From positions 124,001 to 188,000 of the forward strand of contig NZ_WUQJ01000031.1 of the NCBI RefSeq assembly GCF_011074955.1: a stretch of DNA of 64,000 nucleotides. Reading direction: 5' to 3'. Made by a program: the position numbers and the translations under genes. This stretch comes from Marinobacter caseinilyticus. GTDB taxonomy: Bacteria; Pseudomonadota; Gammaproteobacteria; Pseudomonadales; Oleiphilaceae. Within the stretch, counting starts at the first letter, position 1, and the number at the start of each line of letters is the position of its first letter. The notes under the pieces were generated by a model that was not told the DNA's origin, ran no database searches, and worked only from the letters and a program-made list of their open reading frames with translations. Below, in pieces: positions 49,776 through 59,576 of the stretch.

Positions 49776-51218
49776 ATGAGCAGCCAACAGCATACCGTAG
49801 AAAAAATCGGCGGCACTTCAATGAGCAATTTCGAAGCCGTTCGAGACAACATCGTGATGGGCAACCGTGAACATGGTGACTGGTACAACCGCATTTTTGT
49901 GGTTTCCGCCTATGGCGGCGTCACTGACGAATTGTTGGAGCACAAAAAAACCGGCGAACCGGGCGTCTACGCCCTGTTTGCCGACGCCGAGTCGGACTGG
50001 GCCTGGGGCGATGACCTGACCAAGCTGGTCAAGTTCCTGACCGATCTGAATGCCGAACTGTTTGAAGACCAGATGCTCAGACAACAGGCCGATCAATTCA
50101 TCATGGACCGCGTCGAAGGTGTCCGTGGGTGCCTGATCGACCTGCAGCGTCTGTGTTCATACGGCCAGTTCCAGCTTGAAGAGCACCTGCTGACGGTGCG
50201 AGAGATGCTGGCGGGCATCGGTGAGGCGCATAGTGCCTTCAACACCTCGCTCAAGTTGCAGCATGAGGGCGTCAACGCCCGCTTTGTCGACCTGACCGGC
50301 TGGCGCGACAATGAACTGTTGCCGCTGGATGAAAAGCTCAAACAGGCCTTCGCCAGCATCGATCTGACCCGGGAATTGCCGATTGTGACCGGTTACGCCC
50401 AGTGCAAGGAAGGCTTGATGCGCACGTTTGATCGGGGCTATAGCGAAATGACCTTCAGTCGGATCGCGGTCATCACCGAAGCGAAAGAAGCGGTGATCCA
50501 CAAGGAATACCACCTGAGCTCGGCCGATCCCAAAATCGTCGGTGAAGACAAGGTCGTGCCGATTGGCCGGACCAATTACGACGTGGCGGACCAGCTGGCC
50601 AACTTGGGTATGGAAGCGATTCACCCGCGCGCCGCGAAAGGCCTGCGTCAAAACGACATCCCCTTGCGGGTCAAGAACACCTTTGAGCCGGAACACACCG
50701 GCACGCTGATTACTCGTGACTACGTGAGTGAAAAGCCTCAGGTGGAAATTGTGGCGGGCCACAAGGGTGTGTTTGCGATCGAGGTATTCGATCAGGACAT
50801 GCAGGGTGAGCCCGGCTGTGACCGCAGAATCCTGGACGTGCTGACCCGCTTCAAGGTCCGTTTCATCACCAAGGACTCCAATGCCAATACCATTACCCAC
50901 TATGTGGACAGCACGCTGAAGCACGTCAAGCGAGTTGTGAGGGCATTGAAGGAAGAGTTCCCCAACGGCGAAATCTGCACCCGTAAAGTGGCGCTGGTAT
51001 CGGCGATTGGCAGTGACCTGCAGGTGCCCGGCATTCTGGCCCGTACCCTTCAGTCATTGGCGGACGAGGGCATTGGTATTCTTGCCGTACACCAGTGCCT
51101 GAGGCAGGTCGACATGCAGTTTGTCGTGAAGGAAGACCACTACCGGCCGGCCATCATCAAACTACACCAGACGTTGATCGAGACCCACAACCACGAGTAC
51201 GCCATCGTCGCGGCCTAG
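49776..51218 (+). CDS. ask: Aspartate kinase of the ectoine-associated type (Ask_Ect)
   Basis: 480 residues from the ATG at 49776 (the frame is open from 49734). It opens with VEKIGGTSMSNFEAVRDNI, the Ask_Ect form of the kinase start, and has two ACT-domain regions near the C-terminus (VALVSAIGSDLQVPGILARTLQSLADEGIGIL). It supplies aspartyl phosphate for ectoine and is expected to be less feedback-inhibited than LysC. Expression with ectA-ectB is implied by order. Most known operons have ectC between ectB and ask. Confidence 0.94.
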   Translation: MSSQQHTVEKIGGTSMSNFEAVRDNIVMGNREHGDWYNRIFVVSAYGGVTDELLEHKKTGEPGVYALFADAESDWAWGDDLTKLVKFLTDLNAELFEDQMLRQQADQFIMDRVEGVRGCLIDLQRLCSYGQFQLEEHLLTVREMLAGIGEAHSAFNTSLKLQHEGVNARFVDLTGWRDNELLPLDEKLKQAFASIDLTRELPIVTGYAQCKEGLMRTFDRGYSEMTFSRIAVITEAKEAVIHKEYHLSSADPKIVGEDKVVPIGRTNYDVADQLANLGMEAIHPRAAKGLRQNDIPLRVKNTFEPEHTGTLITRDYVSEKPQVEIVAGHKGVFAIEVFDQDMQGEPGCDRRILDVLTRFKVRFITKDSNANTITHYVDSTLKHVKRVVRALKEEFPNGEICTRKVALVSAIGSDLQVPGILARTLQSLADEGIGILAVHQCLRQVDMQFVVKEDHYRPAIIKLHQTLIETHNHEYAIVAA

Positions 51219-51586
51219 TGGGCGTGTTGGAGCGCCGCCCAGACGCTCCTGCTGACTTATCCGGGTTCGGACTGGTCGCTCCGACTCCGGATAATGGAGG
51301 GTGTTTTGCCTCCTGACCGGGGTGCCGGGCATTGAGATGTCTGGTGGCCCCGGTCACCGTCCCTTGTTTATTCCCACCTCCAAAACGCACGCATCCCGCC
51401 CGGCTGGATTCGCCCCTCCGCGCTCGACGCTTTGTCGACAGCGCTGTCCCGCAGCACGGTGGTTCGGTAGCGATGGGCAAAGGGTGCGGGAGCCACCGCC
51501 GAGCCCAGAGCCGGCGCCAAACCGGGCAATCCATGACCGCATTCTGATCGTATTCTCAGACACTATTTTCAACCCGGATCGATGCC
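51219..51586. other. Gap of 368 bp between the aspartokinase and the sigma factor gene
   Basis: A short hairpin GGAGCG/CGCTCC (51229-51249) follows the aspartokinase stop, and GGAGG/CCTCC (about 51296-51313) lies further on. The second half probably holds the promoter of the sigma gene, but no clear -35/-10 pair was found. Nothing here looks like ectC or another gene. Confidence 0.5.
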
Positions 51587-52606
51587 ATGAGTGAACTTCA
51601 TCCGCAGCCCCCCACCACCCGCACCGCCCCCTACTCAGAGCCCGAAACGTTGGTGGGACACTACTTTCGGGATGCTTCCCGTCACGCCCTGCTGACCGAG
51701 CCCAATGAACGCAAACTGAGCCGTCGGCTCAGCCGCTGCCTCAATATTGTCGCGGCCGAGCGTGGCCTGGGCGAGGATATTCCGCGCACCATCCGGGACG
51801 TGGTCGGCGTCATAGCGGAATCCGATTTGACCGGTTTGCACGCCAGGCGCGCCTATCGGCTGATCCGCGCCAGTCGCGAGCTGCTCATTCAAAGTAACTT
51901 GCGGCTGGCGGTACACATTGCCCGGCGCCACGTTACCCGTGGATTGCCAATGTCCGATGTTATTCAAGACGGCAATATCGGCTTGATCAAAGCGGTTGAG
52001 CGATTCGATCCCAGCAAAGGCTTCCGGTTCTCGACCTATGCCTATTGGTGGATCAGCGAGGAGGTCAAACGATGCCTCAAGCGCGGCCACCGGGTGGTGC
52101 GCACCCCGGACCACGTGGTGGATGAAATCCGTGCTTTACAGGCCACCACGCTCAGGCTGCATCGCGAGCTGGGGCGCACACCGAGGCAAAGCGAACTCGC
52201 CAGTGAGTTGGAGGTTTCACCCAGTCGGGTCACGGAGTTGATCAGTTATACCGGCGCGGAAGTGTCTACCGATGCGCCGGTTACCGACGAGGGATCTCTG
52301 TCCATTGGCGACAGCCTGAGTCTTGGTGAGGAGGAGGCGCCGGAAGAGGCCTTGGTGCCGAGGGATCGGCGACGAATTCTGGACACCATTCTGGCGGAAT
52401 TAAACGTTCGCGAGCAATCCGTATTGAGCCGGCGTTTCGGATTGAACCGGCGAGAACCGGAAACGTTGCAGGTCATTTCGGACGATCTGGGCATCAGTCG
52501 GGAGCGGGTTCGTCAGATTGAAAAGACCGCACTGGCCAAGCTTCAGGAACGCTACGCTGACTTGGGCGAACGGGTGGTTAGCGGAAGCTGGGCGAGCGGC
52601 CGGTAG
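51587..52606 (+). CDS. RpoS-like sigma-70 family factor (divergent)
   Basis: 339 residues. Region 2 reads LIQSNLRLAVHIARRHVTRGLPMSDVIQDGNIGLIKAVERFDPSKGFRFSTYAYWWISEEVKRCL, followed by region 3 (RRTPRQSEL-like: LGRTPRQSELASELEVS) and region 4.2 (LQVISDDLGISRERVRQIEKTALAKL). Length and order fit RpoS/RpoD-type group 2-3 factors, not ECF. In region 2.4 the usual WWIRQ is WWISEE, so -10 recognition may differ. Residues 1-60 are not like RpoS region 1. It follows the ectoine genes on the same strand after 368 bp. A stress or osmotic role is inferred from position only. ATG at 51587; the SD is weak. Confidence 0.85.
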   Translation: MSELHPQPPTTRTAPYSEPETLVGHYFRDASRHALLTEPNERKLSRRLSRCLNIVAAERGLGEDIPRTIRDVVGVIAESDLTGLHARRAYRLIRASRELLIQSNLRLAVHIARRHVTRGLPMSDVIQDGNIGLIKAVERFDPSKGFRFSTYAYWWISEEVKRCLKRGHRVVRTPDHVVDEIRALQATTLRLHRELGRTPRQSELASELEVSPSRVTELISYTGAEVSTDAPVTDEGSLSIGDSLSLGEEEAPEEALVPRDRRRILDTILAELNVREQSVLSRRFGLNRREPETLQVISDDLGISRERVRQIEKTALAKLQERYADLGERVVSGSWASGR

Positions 52607-52676
52607 TCGAGTGGCTGGTATCTTGTTGCCGGTCAGGACTGCGTCGCGGGGCCAATGCGAAAGAGAGTGCGGCGCC

Positions 52677-53126
52677 TTAATGGACCGAAAGCAGCCAGCC
52701 AGCGACAACCGCTTGGGAGAGAATGGCAACACCGGTGAGAATCAGCCGTAATTGCCGATACCAGGCGGGCCAATACAGTTTCATCCAGCGCACATCGACG
52801 ACATAGAGCGCCAGATAGGCGATTGGATAAATAATGATTTGCAGGTGCATGGGAAGCAGCAGCCCAATGCCGGCGGTCAGGAAAAACAGTTGGCTGATGA
52901 CCATAGTGGTCAGCGGAGACAGCGGGAAACAGCGATTCTCAAGCTGCAAGGCGATTGGCCAATAAACACCAGCCATGAAAGCCAGAATACCGGCGCTGTA
53001 AATATAGAAATAGTGGGTAATTTGAAGGCTGTGCGCGGGCCAGATAAACACCGCCAGCGCGCCCAGAATAAAGGGTAACAGGCCGAGCAGTCCGATGGCA
53101 TTGGCCAGGCGAGCGACAGCGATCAC
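52677..53126 (-). CDS. DUF3429 integral membrane protein
   Basis: 149 residues with about five membrane helices (NAIGLLGLLPFILGALAVFIW, FYIYSAGILAFMAGVYW, and so on). The YSAGILAFMAGVYW piece is characteristic of DUF3429. It starts with a GTG that overlaps the preceding gene's stop by 4 bp, so the two are translated together. Function unknown. Confidence 0.85.
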   Translation of the reverse strand: MIAVARLANAIGLLGLLPFILGALAVFIWPAHSLQITHYFYIYSAGILAFMAGVYWPIALQLENRCFPLSPLTTMVISQLFFLTAGIGLLLPMHLQIIIYPIAYLALYVVDVRWMKLYWPAWYRQLRLILTGVAILSQAVVAGWLLSVH

Positions 53127-53428
53127 GTCCGATGCCCCTGGATACGAATTCTCATGGGCGCAATCTCCGCCGTGGCCATGCCGACCATCTCATGGTAAGC
53201 GGACGAGTGCACCACGTCGGTTCGCCGTACGGTAAAGGCGCTCAGCACGTTCTGAACCTCCCAACTACTCCGGAACAGTGTGGTGGTCTGGGAGGAATCG
53301 GACAGCACGAGAACGCGCCCGTCAATGTGCAGCCTGGCCATGTAGCGCTGGCCTTCCAGAGATAGAATTTCCAACAGATCGATGGTGGGGTTCTCCATCG
53401 ACCGGAGGTCTGTCAGCGAAATTCTCAC
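53123..53428 (-). CDS. DUF6482-like small protein
   Basis: 101 residues from a GTG at 53428 with AGGA upstream; ATG at 53398 is an alternative. The pattern SLEGQRYMARLHIDGRVLVLSDSSQTTTLFRSSWEVQNVLSAF resembles the DUF6482 family from pseudomonads as I remember it. No catalytic motif. Coupled to the DUF3429 gene. Confidence 0.6.
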   Translation of the reverse strand: MRISLTDLRSMENPTIDLLEILSLEGQRYMARLHIDGRVLVLSDSSQTTTLFRSSWEVQNVLSAFTVRRTDVVHSSAYHEMVGMATAEIAPMRIRIQGHRT

Positions 53429-53617
53429 AACGATCCTGCTCCGTATTCCGGTGTATGGGAGGCAATACGACCGTTACAGAATTCAAGATCAACCTGGGTC
53501 AGGGAAACTTCGGTGGTGTGCTGGTCACGGAACGGAAGGCGCCGGCACGCCGAGGGTTCCGTTCGTCATGACCGACTGCGTGTTATCCAGTGGGCCGTCG
53601 GTCTGAGTCGCGAGACC

Positions 53618-54208
53618 TCAGGCCAGCGCACGGCACACCGAGTGCTGCGGACAATGTGCCAGGTGATCATTGACCATTCCGGTTGCCTGCATAAAGGCAT
53701 ACACAATGGTGGGGCCGACGAAGTTAAAGCCATGCTTGCGCAGGGCTTTGGACATTGCCTCGGCTTCCGCCGTGTAAACCGGAACCTCGGCAATGGACTG
53801 CCAGGCGTTCTGAACCGGACGGTCATTTACGAACGACCAGAGAAATGCGCCGAACGAGACGCCCTGCTCTTGCAGGCTCAGGTATCCGCGGGCATTACGA
53901 ATAATGGAATGTACCTTCAATCGATTCCGGATAATGCCCGAGTCGTGCAGCAGATTCTCAATTTTGGCGTCGTCGTACTGGACGATTTTCTCGGGATCGA
54001 AGTCGTCGTAAGCCTCGCGGTAGCTCTGTTGCTTGCGCAGGATGGTGATCCAGCTCAAGCCCGCCTGCTGGCCGTCGAGGCAGAGTTTTTCAAACAGCGC
54101 CCGGTCATCGTATTCGGGCCGTCCCCACACCTGATCGTGATACTGCACGTAAAGAGGGTCGGTGCCGCACCAGGGGCAGCGTTTGGCACTGGTCGCAACG
54201 TCGGTCAT
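53618..54208 (-). CDS. tag: DNA-3-methyladenine glycosylase I
   Basis: 196 residues. The zinc-binding start is [20 protein letters not shown], with cysteines and a histidine completed near the C-terminus ([11 protein letters not shown]). The core [26 protein letters not shown] is diagnostic for Tag. The enzyme removes 3-methyladenine from DNA. It overlaps pdxH by 4 bp (ATGA), an operon that is not usual. Confidence 0.95.
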   Translation of the reverse strand: MTDVATSAKRCPWCGTDPLYVQYHDQVWGRPEYDDRALFEKLCLDGQQAGLSWITILRKQQSYREAYDDFDPEKIVQYDDAKIENLLHDSGIIRNRLKVHSIIRNARGYLSLQEQGVSFGAFLWSFVNDRPVQNAWQSIAEVPVYTAEAEAMSKALRKHGFNFVGPTIVYAFMQATGMVNDHLAHCPQHSVCRALA

Positions 54209-54840
54209 GGTTGCAACCTCTGAATCAGCCAGCCATCGCCTTGGCGCAGGTACTCAAAACGGTCATGCAGGCGGCTGGGCCGACCCTGCCAGAATTCGAT
54301 CCGGTGCGGTATGATCCGGTAGCCGCCCCAGAACGAGGGCAGGGGCACGCTGCCCTCTGCAAATTTGCGTTTGATTTCATTCACCTTCTGTTCCAGCAAC
54401 CCGCGCGAGGAAATGACCTTGCTTTGTTCCGACACCCAGGCCCCAATCTGGCTGCCCCGGGGCCGGGACGCAAAGTAGCGCAGGGATTCCGCCTTGCTGA
54501 CTTTTTCCGCGCGGCCCTGAATGATGACCTGGCGGTTCAGTCCAATCCAAGGAAACAGCAGGGCCGCTTGCGGGTTATCACTCAATTCCCGGGCCTTGCG
54601 GCTGCCATAGTTGGTGTAGAAGACAAAGCCCTGATCATCGAAGTATTTCAGCAGTACCGTCCGCAGGTCAGGCACGCCATCTCGATCGCTGGTGGCCAGG
54701 GACATCGCATTGGGCTCCAGAATTCCCGCCTCCCGGGCATCCGTAAACCACCGCTCGAATTGCCGGGTGGGGTTGGCATCCAGGTCGTCACGGTCGAGGC
54801 CGTCACTCTCGAATTCACGGCGCATCTCACCTATGTCCAT
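54205..54840 (-). CDS. pdxH: Pyridoxamine 5'-phosphate oxidase
   Basis: 211 residues. FMN and PLP site motifs: [53 protein letters not shown], then the C-terminal [22 protein letters not shown] with the conserved arginine. Makes PLP from PNP or PMP. Translationally coupled to tag. Confidence 0.97.
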   Translation of the reverse strand: MDIGEMRREFESDGLDRDDLDANPTRQFERWFTDAREAGILEPNAMSLATSDRDGVPDLRTVLLKYFDDQGFVFYTNYGSRKARELSDNPQAALLFPWIGLNRQVIIQGRAEKVSKAESLRYFASRPRGSQIGAWVSEQSKVISSRGLLEQKVNEIKRKFAEGSVPLPSFWGGYRIIPHRIEFWQGRPSRLHDRFEYLRQGDGWLIQRLQP

Positions 54841-54992
54841 CGGTACAGTCCTGAATTGGATGAATAGAAATTCGCTCTGAAGGCATACGGTGCTCTATTC
54901 TTTCAGGATTGGCGCTGAATGGAAATGCGACGGACCGTCGCGGTATAGTCTTTACAGCGACACCCATCGGCCAACACTTAAGGAGACCCACG

Positions 54993-57935
54993 TTGACCAC
55001 TGCGAAGACCTCAGGACCCTGGTACAAAAAGCTCGTAATATGGTTGGCGTTGCTGGTATTCGGTTATGGCCTATTGGGTGCTGGCCTCCTGCCCTGGTGG
55101 CTTGAACGGGAGTTGCCAAAGCGAATGCAGGCGCACATGGGCTGGTCGGCCACGGTCGATGATATTCGGGTCAATCCGTTTGCGTTCTCGGTGGAGGCCA
55201 CCGGCTTTGCGGCAACGGATAGCGCCAACGAGCCGGTACTGAACTTTGATAGCTTAAGCGCCAATCTTAGCCTTTGGCAGTTAATAAACGGTGTTATCGC
55301 ATTCGAGCACATCACGCTGGATCAGCCTTTTATCCGTATCGATCTGTTGCAGGACTATGGCGTCAATTTCAGCCGCGACTGGCAAACCCATAATCCCGCG
55401 GATGCGGATGACGCCAACGCTGAGGACTCCGGCGGTGGCGCGCCGGCGCTGTATTTTGGCCGGATTTCACTGAACAATGGCGACATCAACCTGAGGGATT
55501 TCAGCCAGGGACGTGACGCCGAATTTCGCATCCAGCCGCTGACGATTGAACTCACGGACCTCGCCACTTATGCGCGGGAAGGCAGCAGTGATTACCGCTT
55601 GAATGCTGCGATTGGTGAACAGACCATTACCTGGGAGGGCGACCTCAGCTTTGCGCCCCTGACGTCGTCCGGGCGGATCGCGGTAAACAATCTGGAATAC
55701 CCTACCTTATGGCACTTTGCCCGCGATGCTGTGCCCTACTCGTTACGCAGTGGCACCGTGTCAGTCACCACCGACTACCAGTTGTCGTGGGTCGACGAAT
55801 TGGCACTGGTGACCCGCGATGGCGTGGTCAATGTTCGCGGACTCTCAGTGGCGACGGCAGAGAACGATGATCCGGCCGCATTGGAAAACGCCGATATCGA
55901 TGTCGACGGGTTTGAATTTGATCTTCTGGGCCGTGAGTTGGCCATTGACAAAATTGCGCTCCGCAACGCCGCGATGACGGTCCAGCGCAACGCTCAGGGT
56001 ATTCTCAACCTGCTTGCGCCCCTCAACTCGGAGGAGGCCGGCAGCGCCGACGCGGTCGATGCCCCACAAGCGCCACCATCCCAACCGTTCCGCTGGTCGG
56101 TCAAGGCCATCGAGGTTGCAGACGGCCGCCTGCATTGGCTCGACGAGCAACCCGTGGTGGCGGCGGATGTCTCGCTGGACGCGATCAACCTGAGCCTGAC
56201 GGAATTAAGCGATGAACTTGAGCAACCGGTGGATTATGCTCTGGCGTTTAACGTGGCGGATGGCGGCGATGTGTCGTTCCAGGGCCAGGCGACGCTGCAG
56301 CCGTTTACTCTGGAAGCCTCATTGTCGGCACAGGGCTTGGCGCTGGCGGCCTTCGAACCCTACATCCGGGAATCGGCGGCGCTCAAGATCCGGGACGGAC
56401 GGCTGAGCTTCGACGGCTCGATTGACCTGGATGGCCAGACCGAGCCATTGACCGGCACCTTCAGTGGCCGCGGTCGGGTGGAAAATCTCGATGCTCTGCT
56501 GCCAGACAGCGACACACCGCTGATTGCCTGGAGCAGCCTGGTGCTTGAGCCGATTGAATACAATCTCGCACCGGCGCGGCTGGAAATTGGCAAAATCACC
56601 CTCAGCGAACCCCGGGTGTCGGTCGCCCGTTTGGAAAGCGGCAATCATAATGTTCAGCGTATTATGACCGCCTCGGAAGGCTCGCCAAAGCCGTCTGCAG
56701 AGCCTCCGGCATCGGCCGAGTCAGCTGCGGCGACAGGCACCACCCCCGCCGTTATTTTTCGGGTCAGAGAGTTTGTCCTGGACAAGGGCCAGGTTGACTA
56801 TTCCGACCGGTCGGTACAACCGGTGTTTACCACCCAGCTCAGCGATCTCGACGGCACGGTGACAGGGTTGAGCAACATTCCGCCGCAGCAGGCCAAAGTC
56901 GCCATTAACGGACGTGTTGGCGACGTCGGTGCGATACAGGTTGACGGTTCGATTGGCACGCTGGGCGCCGACAGCAGCAGCGACCTGAAACTCACCCTGA
57001 GCCAGTTGTCGTTACCGCAACTGAGCCCCTATCTGGGGCGCTATCTTGGGTACAGTATCGACAGTGGCAAATTGGCACTGAATCTCGATTACCGTATTGA
57101 CGGCACCCTACTGAACGGCAAAAACCAGGTGACATTGGATCGAATGGAACTGGGCGGACCGATAAACAGCGACCTGGCGGTGAATGCACCGGTCAAGCTG
57201 GGACTGGCGTTGCTGCGTGACGGCAATGGCGTCATTGATATCAACCTACCCATTGAGGGCAACCTGAGCGATCCCGATTTCCGTCTCGGTCAGGTGATGA
57301 TGAGCACCTTCGTGAACCTGGTGGTGAAAGCGGCGACGTCGCCTTTCAGTGTGCTGGGCTCCGTCGTTGACCTGGCTGGATTGTCCGGTGCCGAGTTGGG
57401 CACCATCGCCTTCAATCCAGGCGAGTCGGAACTGGCGCCCAAGGAACAGGAAAAAGTGGCGGCTCTGGCCAAGGTGTTGTCAGAGCGGTCCGAGCTGTTG
57501 CTCAACATCCGGGGTGCGGTTGCCCCGGAATTGGACAGGCCAGGGTTGAAGCGGCAGCAGGTGTTTGAGCGCCTGGGGCTGGGTCAGGGTACGCCCCTGT
57601 CGTCCCGTATCGAACGGCTCGAGCAGGCCTATGAACAGTCCTCCGGAGCCGAAGCGCTGGCCGCGCTGAAACAACAGGCTCGGAATACCGGTCAAAACGC
57701 CAGCGGTGCTGCCTGGGAGGCCGCCCTGGTAGCGGCGCTTGGGCAGAATATTTCAATATCGTCAGAGGCGTTGCAATCGCTGGCCGCTGTACGGGGAACC
57801 AACATCCAGCGTCGCTTGCTGGACTCCTATGACACACCACAGGAGCAGCTTTACCTGCTGGACCCTTTGCTGGATGCACCGGTAAACAATGGCCAGCAGC
57901 AGGTCACTGTGCAGTTTCAACTGGACGTACGGTAG
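54993..57935 (+). CDS. DUF748 protein, AsmA-like envelope protein
   Basis: About 980 residues from a TTG at 54993 that follows TAAGGAGA, a strong site; the longer frame from 54909 is not needed. One N-terminal membrane helix (about 8-30) anchors a long periplasmic part with AsmA-like beta-rich repeats (VDDIRVNPFAFSVEATGFAA..., DLATYAREGSSDYRLNAAI). The DUF748 core is about 90-830. The C-terminus is an OmpA-like stretch (LGTIAFNPGESELAPKEQEKVAALAKVL). Such proteins may bridge the membranes and move phospholipids, as proposed for AsmA-like proteins; this is family-based inference. Confidence 0.88.
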   Translation: MTTAKTSGPWYKKLVIWLALLVFGYGLLGAGLLPWWLERELPKRMQAHMGWSATVDDIRVNPFAFSVEATGFAATDSANEPVLNFDSLSANLSLWQLINGVIAFEHITLDQPFIRIDLLQDYGVNFSRDWQTHNPADADDANAEDSGGGAPALYFGRISLNNGDINLRDFSQGRDAEFRIQPLTIELTDLATYAREGSSDYRLNAAIGEQTITWEGDLSFAPLTSSGRIAVNNLEYPTLWHFARDAVPYSLRSGTVSVTTDYQLSWVDELALVTRDGVVNVRGLSVATAENDDPAALENADIDVDGFEFDLLGRELAIDKIALRNAAMTVQRNAQGILNLLAPLNSEEAGSADAVDAPQAPPSQPFRWSVKAIEVADGRLHWLDEQPVVAADVSLDAINLSLTELSDELEQPVDYALAFNVADGGDVSFQGQATLQPFTLEASLSAQGLALAAFEPYIRESAALKIRDGRLSFDGSIDLDGQTEPLTGTFSGRGRVENLDALLPDSDTPLIAWSSLVLEPIEYNLAPARLEIGKITLSEPRVSVARLESGNHNVQRIMTASEGSPKPSAEPPASAESAAATGTTPAVIFRVREFVLDKGQVDYSDRSVQPVFTTQLSDLDGTVTGLSNIPPQQAKVAINGRVGDVGAIQVDGSIGTLGADSSSDLKLTLSQLSLPQLSPYLGRYLGYSIDSGKLALNLDYRIDGTLLNGKNQVTLDRMELGGPINSDLAVNAPVKLGLALLRDGNGVIDINLPIEGNLSDPDFRLGQVMMSTFVNLVVKAATSPFSVLGSVVDLAGLSGAELGTIAFNPGESELAPKEQEKVAALAKVLSERSELLLNIRGAVAPELDRPGLKRQQVFERLGLGQGTPLSSRIERLEQAYEQSSGAEALAALKQQARNTGQNASGAAWEAALVAALGQNISISSEALQSLAAVRGTNIQRRLLDSYDTPQEQLYLLDPLLDAPVNNGQQQVTVQFQLDVR

Positions 57936-57995
57936 CGACTTGCGTGGCCGGTGCGGACACCACAGGGGTTTGCGGTTACTGTGGCCGGCATGGTG

Positions 57996-58790
57996 TCAGG
58001 GCTTGGTGCTGAGTGCATCGGGCAGTTGAAGGTTGTAGCGCTTGACCAGCGCGGCATAGGTGCCGTCTTGAATCAACGGGTTCAACAGCGCCATCAGGGT
58101 GTCGGCACTGATCGGTCCGTCAGGGCGTGTCAGTGCTCGCAAGGCGTAGCGCTGATCCACCTTGTTTGAGATCAGCAATCGCGCTTGATCCGTCGGGTTC
58201 AGAGTGAAATGGAGCGCCAGATAAGACCGGCTGACGATCGCGATTTCGGCCGCCGAGGGCCGGTCAATCAATAGCAGTTCAATATTGCGTCGGTGATTGT
58301 GGGACAGCAAGATATCGAAGTTCTGACGCAGGCGTTGCTCATCGGTTTCAAAATTGGCGAAACCATAGTGATAGCCCAGCATGGCGACTATCCGGCGTTG
58401 TGGCAGATGATCGAAAAAAGATTGGTCGCGCCCGGGCTTTTTGAGCGCCACATACACGTCTTCGTCCATCAATAGCGGTGGTGTTGCCTGGTTCTCAACC
58501 GCTTGCCAGCTCCACTGTGTACTTTCGAAGAAAATAGTATCGTAATGGCCTTGTTGAAAGTCCAGATAGCGCCGTTTGGGGGCGGTTTTGAACAACACGA
58601 ACGCATAGTCTGACTGGCGAGTATTCAACTCGTTCACCAGGTCGGCCAGTAGGCCTGATACTTTCCCTGTGGTGGTTACTGAGGCGATGGGTGGAAAATT
58701 ATACGCGCCAATCACAACGCGGGACTCGGCAACGGCGGCCCCACAGCTTAATACCAGGCCAGCGAAGAGGATGTTTCCAATCGATTTCAT
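57996..58790 (-). CDS. Periplasmic amino-acid-binding-like protein (SBP_bac_3 fold)
   Basis: 264 residues from the ATG at 58790, with AGGACG upstream. Signal peptide: MKSIGNILFAGLVLSCGAAVAES. The mature protein starts VVIGAYNFPPIASVTTTGKVSGLLADLVNELN, the SBP_bac_3 pattern, and has the conserved second-lobe elements (RIVAMLGYHYGF; ALRALTRPDGPIS). No transporter genes are adjacent, so it may serve another system or act as a sensor domain. Ligand unknown. The gap to the DUF748 gene is 60 bp with a possible shared terminator. Confidence 0.8.
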   Translation of the reverse strand: MKSIGNILFAGLVLSCGAAVAESRVVIGAYNFPPIASVTTTGKVSGLLADLVNELNTRQSDYAFVLFKTAPKRRYLDFQQGHYDTIFFESTQWSWQAVENQATPPLLMDEDVYVALKKPGRDQSFFDHLPQRRIVAMLGYHYGFANFETDEQRLRQNFDILLSHNHRRNIELLLIDRPSAAEIAIVSRSYLALHFTLNPTDQARLLISNKVDQRYALRALTRPDGPISADTLMALLNPLIQDGTYAALVKRYNLQLPDALSTKP

Positions 58791-58907
58791 AGCGTCCTGT
58801 TGCCGATAACCATAAAATGAACAACATTTCACTTCTTCAATTCAGCGTAGCATTTGTGGCGTGCTTAGCCACAATAACTCTGAAAAACACTGTAAAAGGT
58901 TTCAACC

Positions 58908-59501
58908 ATGAGTCGGCCAAAGAGCCATTTTTTTGCCTATATTGCCCGCTTGCGATGGATTCGCCGGTGGGGACTGATGCGCAACGCCATTGAAGAAAAT
59001 GTGGCCACCCATTCCTGGGAAGTGGCAACGCTGGCCCATGCCCTGGCACTGATTCGCAACCGGCATTTCGCAGGGACCGTCAATCCGGAACACATTGCCA
59101 CCGCCGCGTTGTATCACGACGCCGCGGAAGTCATTACCGGGGACATGCCAACACCCATCAAATACCACTCGAAGGTTATGCGGGAGGCGTTTGGCGATAT
59201 TGAACACAAAGCTCAGGCTGAGTTGCTGGCGTTGTTGCCGGCTGATTTGCGCGCGGATTTTGTGCCGTATGTGACGGAGTCGGCCTGGGCGCCGGCCGTT
59301 CAGGAGATCATCAAAGCGGCGGACCGGTTATCCGCATGGCTTAAGTGTCAGGCTGAGATTCAGGCAGGCAACAAAGAATTTGAGCCAGCCGCGAGCCAGA
59401 TTTACAAACGTTTGCAAACCGAAGCCTTGCCGGAGGTGCTGTATTTTCTGGAGGTCTTCGCGCCGAGTTATCAACGGCCGCTGGATCACTTGCTGGAGTA
59501 A
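58908..59501 (+). CDS. yfbR: 5'-deoxynucleotidase (YfbR), HD domain
   Basis: 197 residues. HD-domain motifs: HSWEVATLAHALALI, YHDAAEVITGD, and a conserved D in KAADRLSAWLK, the metal ligands. Substrate pocket Arg/Trp in RLRWIRRWGLM. The enzyme dephosphorylates dNMPs. ATG at 58908 with AAAAGG upstream. Divergent from the binding protein gene. Confidence 0.95.
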   Translation: MSRPKSHFFAYIARLRWIRRWGLMRNAIEENVATHSWEVATLAHALALIRNRHFAGTVNPEHIATAALYHDAAEVITGDMPTPIKYHSKVMREAFGDIEHKAQAELLALLPADLRADFVPYVTESAWAPAVQEIIKAADRLSAWLKCQAEIQAGNKEFEPAASQIYKRLQTEALPEVLYFLEVFAPSYQRPLDHLLE

Positions 59502-59576
59502 GTTGACGATCCCAAGGGCGGGATCTACCGGTCACCGGCACGCACAAGGGGCGCCGGTGTACCGGTTGGCCGAGGG

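Noticed and set aside
50157..50924. 255-codon minus-strand frame within the aspartokinase
   Set aside because: Antisense shadow; the plus strand is a clear enzyme over the whole length.
53513..54223. 236-codon plus-strand frame over tag
   Set aside because: Antisense to tag, which has its zinc and catalytic motifs intact on the minus strand.
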